This document shows positions 1-7,804 of a stretch of DNA of 64,000 nucleotides, piece by piece (the first letter of the stretch is position 1; each line of letters opens with the position of its first letter). The notes under the pieces were generated by a model, which saw nothing but the letters and a program-made list of their open reading frames with translations, was not told where the DNA came from and did not search any database. The DNA comes from Marchantia polymorpha subsp. ruderalis. Its lineage: Eukaryota > Streptophyta > Marchantiopsida > Marchantiales > Marchantiaceae. Position numbers and translations under genes: made by a program. The DNA lies in the NCBI GenBank assembly GCA_037833965.1, contig AP031354.1, forward strand, positions 31,288,001 through 31,352,000, given 5' to 3'.

Positions 1-270
1 TAAGGGGGAACTGTTCAAGTATCTAACTCGCAACCGGCTCTGAGCATCAGAAATCACCCGCAGGTGCAGATCCGCACTGCTCAAGTCTCTAACCGGTGTA
101 CTAGCTCTGAACATTCAGACGAAGGCCTTCAGCTACAACATGCGGTAACTTCACTATGCTGCAGCTCCTCTACGTGGTGCCAGGACCAAATGCACAAACA
201 CGCCGAGAAAGTGAATTCCTGATCTGCATTTCCGAAACTGGAAGAATCCCAAGGCAAAACGCCTTGAACT

Positions 271-278
271 ACTTTATA
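271..278 (-). promoter_or_regulatory. TATA box of the older LTR
   Basis: The minus strand reads TATAAAGT inside the block GGTATAAAGTAG, followed by the stem-loop CAAGGC-GTTTT-GCCTTG. The same block is found in the other LTR copies at the same place, just downstream of the LTR reading frame. Confidence 0.6.
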
Positions 279-322
279 CCCTCTAAGGTCCTAACTAACA
301 CTACGTTGCACTACCTGCTCCT

Positions 323-2863
323 CTAAACTCCTGCACGAAACCAAGCTACACTACTGCACTCTGCAGATCCGGTACTACACCTCCTACGCGCCGAACTGCC
401 TCGCACTATCTCCCTACCCTGCCAATCTTCCGACCGGCTGCGCAACTCCAGCCGCCGAAGGACTGCAATCACTTCCGACTCCAAGTGTGCCATAGTGTCG
501 CGCGCACCCAACAAGAAGGCCTCTAATTTCCTCGCTACTCGCCGCCGACTCCGACTGTCACCCTCCGTCAACGCCGCCGCCCGAAGCTCAAACTCCCTGA
601 GCGTGATCTTCTCTTGTGCCGCCACTTTCCAGTGGGCGTATCCTCTTAGACAGTGAGTCACCCGCGTCACCAACTCCTCTCGCGTCCGGCTGCTGCCTTC
701 CACCTCTGCTAGCTGCATCTCCGCATATGCGCGCTGCGCCCTCAATTCCACGCACTCGGATTGCAAGTTGCGCAACAACTCCTCATCCTCCTTGCGCGTG
801 TTTTGGCTTTCCTCTAATGCGCGCGTCTGGCGCGCAAGCTCCTCTGTTAGAATGTGGTTTTGTCTCCGCTCTTCCTGCAATTCCGACTCGATCTTTGCCC
901 GCATTAGCTCGGCATCCGCCTGGGCTTTCGTCGCCACATCCTCCCGCTGTTGTTGCAGGGTTTGGTGTAGCCTCTTCGTGATCGCCAGGTGCTGTTGGAG
1001 GGCAGTATTCCTCATCTGCAATGTTTGGCATCTAGTGGCCCAGGTGGCCACCTTGCTCCTCGTCCTGCTCTTGACAATCTCCACATAAGACTGCGATTTT
1101 CTGGAACTCGAGTACTTTGCTGTCTTGCGATCCAAATATCGCAGGAGTGGCACTATCTGCTCGCACAGTACCCCTGTTGGCGTCTTCCGCACAGAGTCCG
1201 CTTCCTGCTCTTCCGAACTCGTCTCATCCTCTGTTTCGAGGATTTCAGTCGCCACAGAATCTCTTGGCGACTCCCTGGAACTGTGGCGCGCAGCAGCTTC
1301 CGCCGCGACTGCCGCTCCACTCACTGCTAAAATATCCAAGGCAGTGGAGGATCCCACAGCCTTAGCCTCTGTTCCGGCTCGATCTTCGGTTCTCGAAGGG
1401 ATCGGCGCCGCAGTTACTTTTGTCACCCTTGCACCGCCCGCTTCTACTGCCTGCTCTTCCGTCGCAATCTGCGCGGAAGGTGTCTTCGCCGGAGGTGTGT
1501 CCGCCGAAGGCGCCCGCACAATGGTCGCCGGCCTTGTCCGATTCGCAGTCGGCGAATCTGGCCGACTCTCAGTTGACCGACTCGCAGTCGGCCGACTAGC
1601 AGTTGTCTGATTGGCAGTCGGATCCACCCTGCGCGTCTTTACTCCACTTGGCCTGCCTGCTGGAGGCGTTTCCTCAGAAGCGCCTTCTGCAGAAGACGAC
1701 CCTCTGAGAGTTGTTGGCTCATCAGCCAAACTCCCTTCTGCTTCTGGCCTGCTGTCCGGTTCAACGCGATGCTCTTGCCGACCTGCAGTTGGCCGTCCTT
1801 CAGTCGCCCGACTCGCAGTCGGCCGACTGTCTTCTTCTGAAGGCATCCGCGCCTTCTGCGCAGAGGGGTTCACCGCCCTCCCCAGAACCTGCGCGATTAT
1901 CTCCTCCTGCGTGGGCAGGATACTCCGCCGGACTGGAGTACGCCCGGTCTCCTCACTACTAGTTGGCAACACCATTTTGCGTGCCCTCTGTTTCGGCCGG
2001 CTATGAAGCTCGTGGGTTGGCCGACTCCGAGTCGGCGCAGCGGGAGCTTCCGGCTGCCTGTCTTCAGGTCTCTCATCCCATTTCCGCTTCCGCGGTGCGC
2101 GCTCACTTCGACGCTCTTCTGCTGCTCTTGCCGGAGCCGGAGCTGGAGTTGGACTGGCAGGTGCTTCGTCCGGATCTGTGTCCACTTCAGCCTCCCGCAA
2201 GTATCTACCCGGATTACTCCGGGTCAGCAGCGGAAACCGTGTCCGCTCTGAAGCTGTCAAACATCCCATCGCTCGATAAAACACGATCAGGTAAGGCGAA
2301 AGATGATTGAGGGTCCCTCCTCTCTCTTCTTGCGCATGTTGGCGCGTCACCTTCCACAAAAGCCGTGCCCAGTGAACCGGAGCTCCTGACAACACTAGCT
2401 CCACAAATCCCACTTGCCAACCATGCATGTAGGCGGTCTTGGTCGGCTGCAATATCTGAAGCAGTGCAGTCGCGACATTTCTCCGCAATCGATCTTTATA
2501 ATCCCGCGTCCGGAAACCGTTCTTGGGATGCTTGCCAACTTTGAAAAGATCATTGTAGGAGACTTCTTCCTCCTTCGACACCTTCACGCTCTCGGCCTCG
2601 AAGAGGAGATACCCTTCCTCGCCTGCACACCTTCCTAACACCTGCGCCCAGTGACTAATGTCCCACCTCTCGGGATGTGGGCGGAATCCGCGCGAGGGCT
2701 GGTGTTTCTCCTGCAAATACTCGCGCACCATCTCCGGACACGTCCAATTCCATCCCCATAGGAGGAAATCAAGCTTCAACCTTGTCAATACATCTTGGAA
2801 TGCGCGCAGTCCGATCTGCGGCACTCTGAGTGGAGACACTCGCAGCTGGGAGACCTTCGACAT
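323..2863 (-). CDS. LTR-encoded protein, 846 aa, copy A (function unknown)
   Basis: Intact frame from ATG at 2863 (MSKVSQLRV) to a stop at 323. The frame is open for 16 more codons upstream, but that stretch crosses the junction with the inserted element at 2895/2896, so the ATG at 2863 is the sensible start. The N-terminal ~215 residues are nearly the same as in copy B (WGWNWTCPEMVREYL, NGFRTRDYKDRLRRN, HWARLLWKVTRQHAQEE). A Pro/Arg/Thr/Ser-rich middle with RPTASR-like repeats and a C-terminal coiled coil follow. No transmembrane segment, zinc knuckle or enzymatic motif is visible. The nested insertion lies 33 bp upstream of the ATG, cutting the frame off from its LTR leader and any promoter there. 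Despite that and clear divergence from copy B, the frame has no stop or frameshift. Confidence 0.8.
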   Translation of the reverse strand: MSKVSQLRVSPLRVPQIGLRAFQDVLTRLKLDFLLWGWNWTCPEMVREYLQEKHQPSRGFRPHPERWDISHWAQVLGRCAGEEGYLLFEAESVKVSKEEEVSYNDLFKVGKHPKNGFRTRDYKDRLRRNVATALLQILQPTKTAYMHGWQVGFVELVLSGAPVHWARLLWKVTRQHAQEERGGTLNHLSPYLIVFYRAMGCLTASERTRFPLLTRSNPGRYLREAEVDTDPDEAPASPTPAPAPARAAEERRSERAPRKRKWDERPEDRQPEAPAAPTRSRPTHELHSRPKQRARKMVLPTSSEETGRTPVRRSILPTQEEIIAQVLGRAVNPSAQKARMPSEEDSRPTASRATEGRPTAGRQEHRVEPDSRPEAEGSLADEPTTLRGSSSAEGASEETPPAGRPSGVKTRRVDPTANQTTASRPTASRSTESRPDSPTANRTRPATIVRAPSADTPPAKTPSAQIATEEQAVEAGGARVTKVTAAPIPSRTEDRAGTEAKAVGSSTALDILAVSGAAVAAEAAARHSSRESPRDSVATEILETEDETSSEEQEADSVRKTPTGVLCEQIVPLLRYLDRKTAKYSSSRKSQSYVEIVKSRTRSKVATWATRCQTLQMRNTALQQHLAITKRLHQTLQQQREDVATKAQADAELMRAKIESELQEERRQNHILTEELARQTRALEESQNTRKEDEELLRNLQSECVELRAQRAYAEMQLAEVEGSSRTREELVTRVTHCLRGYAHWKVAAQEKITLREFELRAAALTEGDSRSRRRVARKLEAFLLGARDTMAHLESEVIAVLRRLELRSRSEDWQGREIVRGSSARRRCSTGSAECSSVAWFRAGV

Positions 2864-2890
2864 CTTTCTTGCTTTTCCTGCACACACACA

Positions 2891-2895
2891 GACGT
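2891..2895. repeat. Target-site duplication GACGT, left copy
   Basis: GACGT directly precedes the TGTAATAACCC end of the inserted element. The same five bases follow its other end at 18436-18440. Five-base duplications are normal for Ty3/gypsy integrases. Confidence 0.93.
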
Positions 2896-3791
2896 TGTAA
2901 TAACCCACCAAAGGCTAAAACTGCAGTATGGTGGTAAAAAGATCGAACCCACAGGGACAGAGGCAACACACAGAGTAAAAGTGTCACATTTAACAGACTT
3001 TTGGTAGAGTTTGAATTCTAGGCGACTGTCACTCCCAGAAATACTGCAGTGCTCGACTCGGAGGCTCGACTCGGAGGAGGAACTCAACTCGGAGGATGCT
3101 CGGAGGATGCACGGTACAGCTTGGTCACTCAACACACACACACACACACACCTGAAACTGGCAAAAAGCACAACTCGGAGGTCGGTCAGGACCTCCGCTT
3201 CGGATTTCAGGAGGAAAGTGTCTCGCAAGTTCACTCAGAGGTTCTGCAGGAAGTGCCTCCCACTCCGGCTTTTACTGCCCTTCCGCCAGGAACTAGCGGG
3301 GGTACCCGGACTGGACTTCTCACTTCGGAACGAAGCCTCTACGTACGCCGTGGACGTCACCCTCGACTATCACACAAAACGCAGGGAGTGCAGACCCGAC
3401 TGAGAACTTACTGAAAACACGATCCAGTAACACACACACAACCTGAATTACAAACCAAGGTTTACACGAAGTAATGAAACTTCACATTGGCATTCAGGGG
3501 AAACTTCCCGTAGGAGTACAATCAGGATATGTCACTCGAAGGAGTAAGGGGGAACTGTTCAAGTATCTAACTCGCAGCCGGCTCTGAGTATCAGAAATCA
3601 CCCGCAGGTGCAGATCCGCACTACTCAAGTCTCTAACCGGGTACTAGCTCTGAACATTCAGCCGAAGGCCTTCAACTACAACATACGGTAACTTCGCTAT
3701 GCTGCAGCTTCTCTACGTGGTGCCAGGACCAAAATGCACAAACACGCCAAGAAAGTGAGTTCCTGATCTGCACTTCCGAAACTGGAAGAGT

Positions 3792-3822
3792 CCCAAGGCA
3801 AAACGCCTTGATCTACTTTATA
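3792..3822 (-). promoter_or_regulatory. Core promoter: TATA box plus conserved stem-loop (3' LTR)
   Basis: TATAAAGT on the minus strand at 3822-3815 is followed within a few bases by a 6-bp stem CAAGGC/GCCTTG with a 5-base loop. The block is kept in the older LTR, the solo LTR (22731-22738) and the plus-strand copy (46564-46570). The frame above it stops 33 bp upstream. Transcription from here would place the frame in U3. Confidence 0.6.
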
Positions 3823-3855
3823 CCCTCAAAAGATCCTAACTAGCACTACGCTATC

Positions 3856-6411
3856 CTATCTACCACTCGCAGCATCTGCGCGAAACCAAACTACTCTACT
3901 GCACTCAGCAGATCCGGTGCTGCGCCTCCTGCGCGCCGGACTGCTCCGCTTACTATCTCTACCTTGCCAGTCTTCCGACCGGCTGCGTAACCCCAGGCGT
4001 CGGAGCGCTGCAGTGACTTCCGACTGCAAGTGCTCCATAGTGTCGCGCGCTCCTGACAAGAAGGTTTCTAATTTTCTCGCCACTCGCCGCCGACTCCGAC
4101 TGTCACCTTCCGTCAATGCCGCCGCCCGAAGCTCGAACTCCCGGAGTGTAACCCTCTCTTGAGCTGCCACCTCCCAATGGGTGTATCCGTTTAGACAACG
4201 AGTCACCCGTGCCGCCAACTCTCCTCGTGCCCTGTAGCTGCTCTCCGCCTCTGCCAGCTGCATTTCTAAATCCGCACGTTGTGCCCTCAAATCCGAGCAC
4301 TCGGTTTGCAAGTTGCACAACAACTCCTCATCCTCCTTGCGGGCTCTTTGACTTTCCTCTAAGGCGCGCGTCTGGCGCGCAAGCTCGGCTGCTAGGACTT
4401 CGTTCTGTCTCCGCTCCTCCTGCAGTTCCGACTCGATCTTTGCCCGTATTAGCTCGGCCTCCGCCTGACTCTTCGTCGCCGCATCCTCCTTCTGCTGCTG
4501 CAAGGCTTGGTACAGCTTCTGGGTGACCGCCAGGTGTTGTCTGAGGGCGGTGTTCCTATCCACATATACTCCGCATCTAGAGGCCCACCTTGCCACCTTG
4601 CTCCTCGTCCTTCGCCTGATTGTCTCCACATAAGACTGCGGTTTTAAGGCACTTGCGTATTTGGATGTCTTGCGATCCAGATATCGCAGGAGTGGAACTA
4701 TCTGTTCGCACAGCACCCCTGTTGGCGTTTTCTGCACCGAATCCTCTTCTTGCTCTTCCGAGCTCGTCTCATCCTCAGTCGCGAGGATTTCAGTCGCCAC
4801 CGAATCCCTTGGCGACTCCCTGGAACTGTGGCGCGCAGCAGCTTCTGCTGCGACTGCTGCTCCACTGCCTGCTAAAATATCCAGGGCAGTGGGAGATCCC
4901 ACTGCTTGAGCCCCTGTTCCGGCTCGATCTTCGGTTTGTGAAGGGGTCGACGCCGCAGTGACTTTTGTCACTCTTGCACTGCCCGCTTCTGCTGCCTGTC
5001 CTTCCGGCGCCATCTGCGCGGAAGGTGTTCTTGCTGAAGGTGCGTCCGCCGAAGGCGTCCGCACACTGGTCGTTGGCTCCATCCGTCTCGCAGTCGGCGA
5101 ATCCGGCTGACTCTCTGTTGTCCGACTCGCAGTCGGCCGACCAGCAGTTGTCCGACTGGGAGTCGGATACACCCTGCGCGTCTTGACTCCACTTGGCCTG
5201 CTCGTTGGGGGCGTTCTTCCAGAAGTGCCTTCCGCCGAAGACGACCCTCTAAGGATTGTTGGCTCGTCAGCCAAACTCTCTTCCGCTTCCGGCCTGCTGT
5301 CCGGTTCAACGCGCCGTTCAGTTGGCCTTCCTTCCGTCTGTCGACCTTCAGTCATCCGACTCGCAGTCGGCCGGCTGTCAGTCCGTCCATCTCCTCCCGA
5401 AGGCCGTGGTGCCTTCTGTGCAGAGGTTTCTGCCGTCTTCCCTAGAACCTGGGCGATTATCTCTTCCTGTGTGAGATTCCGCCGGGTCGGAGTTCGCCTG
5501 GTCTCCTCAGTAACAGTTGGCATTCTGCGTGCCCTCTGTTTTGGTCGACTATGAGGCTCGGGGGTGGGCCGACCACGAGTCGGCGCAGCTGGTACTTCCG
5601 GCTGCCTGTCCTCAGGTCTCTCATCCCACTTCCGCTTGCGCGGAATGCGCTCACTTCGACGTTCTTCTGCTGCTCTGGCTGGAGCCGGAGCCGGAGGCGT
5701 ACTGGCAGGTTCCTCGTCCGGATCCGTGTCTACTTCGGCCTCCCTCGAATATCTACCTGGATAAGACCGGCTCAGCTGCGGAAACCGAGTTTTCTCAGCA
5801 ATCGTCAAACATCCCATCGCCCGGTAAAACACGATTAAGTAAGGCGATAGATGATTGAGCGTTCCTCCCCTCTCTTCTTGCGCATGTTGGCGCGTCACCT
5901 TCCACAGGAGCCGTGCCCAATGCACCGGAGCTCCTGACAACACTAGCTCCACGAACTCTACCTGCCAACCATGCATGTAAGCGGTCTTGGTCGGCTGCAA
6001 TATCTGCAGCAATGCCGTCGCGACATTTCTCCGCAATCGATCCTTGTAATCCCGAGTCCGGAAACCGTTCTTGGGATGTCTAGCCACCTTGAAGAGCTCA
6101 TTGTAAGAGACTTCTTCCTCCTGGGACACTTTCACGCTGTCGGCCTCGAAGAGGAGATCCCCTTCCTCGCCGGCACACCTGCCCAACACCTGCGCCCAAT
6201 TGCAAATTTCCCATCTCTCTGGGTGTGGGCGAAATCCGCGAGAAGGCTTGTGTCTCTCTTGCAGATACTCGCGCACCATCTCCGGACACGTCCAATTCCA
6301 CCCCCAGAGGAGAAAATCGAGCTTCAGCCTCGTCAGCACATCTTGAAATGCGCGTAAACCGATCTGCGGCACCCTGAGTGGGGACACTCGCAGTTGGGGA
6401 ACCTTCGACAT
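3856..6411 (-). CDS. LTR-encoded protein, 851 aa, copy B (U3 ORF, function unknown)
   Basis: ATG at 6411 (MSKVPQLRV); the frame is open only six codons further upstream, without another ATG. Parts by residue: 1 to ~215, a compact conserved region rich in Trp and charged residues; ~225-555, disordered Pro/Arg/Thr/Ser-rich, with a basic PRKRKW patch near 257-262 (possible nuclear signal) and degenerate RPTASR/TEGRPT repeats; ~545-560, acidic; ~616-735, long coiled coil (Gln/Glu/Ala/Leu heptads); C-terminus Arg-rich. No signal peptide or membrane span is visible, so it is not an envelope protein. The N-terminal part faintly recalls the putative plant transposon protein domain in accessory ORFs of some plant LTR elements; that is an impression, not a match. 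It lies in the gag-pol sense, 3' of pol and beyond the polypurine tract, so it is copied into both LTRs. Confidence 0.85.
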   Translation of the reverse strand: MSKVPQLRVSPLRVPQIGLRAFQDVLTRLKLDFLLWGWNWTCPEMVREYLQERHKPSRGFRPHPERWEICNWAQVLGRCAGEEGDLLFEADSVKVSQEEEVSYNELFKVARHPKNGFRTRDYKDRLRRNVATALLQILQPTKTAYMHGWQVEFVELVLSGAPVHWARLLWKVTRQHAQEERGGTLNHLSPYLIVFYRAMGCLTIAEKTRFPQLSRSYPGRYSREAEVDTDPDEEPASTPPAPAPARAAEERRSERIPRKRKWDERPEDRQPEVPAAPTRGRPTPEPHSRPKQRARRMPTVTEETRRTPTRRNLTQEEIIAQVLGKTAETSAQKAPRPSGGDGRTDSRPTASRMTEGRQTEGRPTERRVEPDSRPEAEESLADEPTILRGSSSAEGTSGRTPPTSRPSGVKTRRVYPTPSRTTAGRPTASRTTESQPDSPTARRMEPTTSVRTPSADAPSARTPSAQMAPEGQAAEAGSARVTKVTAASTPSQTEDRAGTGAQAVGSPTALDILAGSGAAVAAEAAARHSSRESPRDSVATEILATEDETSSEEQEEDSVQKTPTGVLCEQIVPLLRYLDRKTSKYASALKPQSYVETIRRRTRSKVARWASRCGVYVDRNTALRQHLAVTQKLYQALQQQKEDAATKSQAEAELIRAKIESELQEERRQNEVLAAELARQTRALEESQRARKEDEELLCNLQTECSDLRAQRADLEMQLAEAESSYRARGELAARVTRCLNGYTHWEVAAQERVTLREFELRAAALTEGDSRSRRRVARKLETFLSGARDTMEHLQSEVTAALRRLGLRSRSEDWQGRDSKRSSPARRRRSTGSAECSRVVWFRADAASGR

Positions 6412-7735
6412 TGCGTTGCCTGCACACACAAACGTTCTCCCTTTCGCTCACTCTCTCACAATCGCCACTGCGCGTCGGCCACTCAAGCACGGACTGCTCA
6501 CCCTCTCTGCGCTCGTTCAAGATCGCTACTCCCAATTCTTTCAAGGTCCGCCAAGATCCTTGTGCAACTCGTCTCCGCACTCTCTACTCTCACTGCAGGT
6601 CGCTCCGCCCTTGCGCGTAATCTTGGAACTGGAAATTGCAAAGTGAAGAATGAGAGAATGAGACTGGAGCGCAGTCTTTTCTTCTCCGATTTCAAGAACG
6701 TCCAACGTTCTTACTGGTTGCAACGTACGCAGCCGGCTATACGGCTTAACGGTTCGCCCTTTGCATGCGCGAATTCACGTCTCCGCCTTGCGCGCATTCG
6801 CATGCTTAAACGTTGAATTCTCCCGCCGCCGCCACCTTCCGGACTCGAGTCCGCTGCAGGGTATACGTCGGCCCTGTTGTCTTTTCCTAACCCGCCCTTC
6901 TCCGGAGGCGTGTCGCCGCTGGTGCGTTCATTATCCGTCGGCGCCTTGCTGGAGGCGCACATCCAGCCGGAGCGAATTACGCCGGCGCGCAGTCGTACCG
7001 CCTATTTTGTCCTTTATGCCTCGTCCGTTGCTGCCAGCGCATATCCGTCAGCGCAACTCATGCCAGCGCATCCGGCCGTCAGCGCCACGTCGGAGGCGTA
7101 CATCCGACCGGCGCTTTCCTTCCATGAACAGCCGCCAAGGGCGCTTCCGACTCTGAGTTGGTTTCCTCCTGTGAGCGCGTGATTCCGCCGAAGGCGCATC
7201 GCCGAGGGCGTACGGGAATCCTTTCCGGCTGTGAACCCTAGCGCGAACGGCGCATGTCCGGCTACGAGTTTTCCGACGCTCATAACTTCTCCATTCCTGA
7301 TCCATCTCCGGCGCTCTTGGACTCGTTAGAACGAGCGTCCCGAGCTCTTTCTAATGCAACTTCAACCACCTGGATCTACCGTGTATCCCGATTGTTATGA
7401 AGGTTTTCCCTTTCCGCGCTAGCGGCGCTTCGCCGAAGGCGCACTCATGGTCGGATGCCTTTAGAGGTCCGGGCCCTTCTCCTGACGTCTTTAGCAAAAC
7501 CTCCTCCTGGGGTGTCTGCGCCGGAAGCGTAGCTTCCTTATACGCTAGAGGCGCGTGAGTAGAGACACCTAAAAAAAGGAGCTTTTGCCGAAGGCGCCGA
7601 AGACGTTGGCGTTGGTACATCCGACTACGTGATTCTTTGTGCCCTCGTGACGATCTCATCAATCCACTCTATTTAGCGTACCCTTCTCTAGCTACAAACA
7701 CTGCTTTGGTACTAGTTTTCTAAAATTGTTTAAAT

Positions 7736-7767
7736 TCTGCAAAAAAAACAAAAAGTGTGTTACCACA
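7736..7767 (-). promoter_or_regulatory. Candidate 3' splice site at the start of U3
   Basis: The minus strand at the LTR edge runs CTTTTTGTTTTTTTTGCAG, a long pyrimidine tract ending in CAG at 7737. It is kept in all three non-decayed LTR copies that include this end, and is lost in the old solo LTR. It sits just 3' of the polypurine tract, so it could accept a splice that removes gag-pol. Use of the site is inference. Confidence 0.4.
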
Positions 7768-7780
7768 TGCCCCCCTCCTC
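7768..7780 (-). other. Polypurine tract
   Basis: The minus strand reads GAGGAGGGGGGCA immediately before the 3' LTR terminus TGTGGTAAC. This is the expected position and composition for the plus-strand DNA primer. Only 37 bases separate the pol stop from the LTR, so there is no extra ORF in the internal region. Confidence 0.9.
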
Positions 7781-7804
7781 AATTGTGAGCGCCCACGCGA
7801 ACAT

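Larger units (their letters stand above)
1..2895 (-). mobile_element. Older giant LTR, left part (split by the nested element)
   Basis: This segment aligns with the LTR of the complete element from that LTR's position 3545 onward. About 649 bp of its U5 end therefore lie off the left edge of the window. It continues at 18436-19826 after the inserted element. It is clearly diverged from the inner LTRs in bases but keeps the same order of parts: TATA region (about 271-278), U3 reading frame and 5' part. Whether it is a solo LTR or part of a full older element cannot be seen here. Confidence 0.9.
2896..7767 (-). repeat. 3' LTR of the complete element (4,872 bp)
   Basis: Direct repeat of 13564-18435 at a constant offset of 10,668 bases. 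It starts with TG and ends with CA. Minus-strand order: a 19-base T-rich tract ending in CAG, 1.3 kb rich in GC-rich CGCCGAAGGCG-like motifs, the 851-codon frame, TATA box with stem-loop, then about 0.9 kb of R/U5. It holds an (AC)n run near 3130-3150 and a GTAAGT splice-donor-like site at 3411. Confidence 0.95.

Noticed and set aside
616-2310. Many plus-strand frames of 60-160 codons opposite the LTR frame
   Set aside because: They are shadows of the GC-rich minus-strand frame, with no domain and no conservation of their own.
2864-2911. The extra 16 codons at the start of the 862-codon frame of copy A
   Set aside because: They cross the junction with the inserted element at 2895/2896 and arise by chance; the shared ATG at 2863 is the real start.
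3856-6411. The LTR protein as an envelope-like protein
   Set aside because: There is no signal peptide, membrane span or glycosylation-rich region; it is charged and coiled-coil rich.
7768-7804. An extra ORF between pol and the 3' LTR
   Set aside because: Only 37 bases are present, taken up by the polypurine tract.
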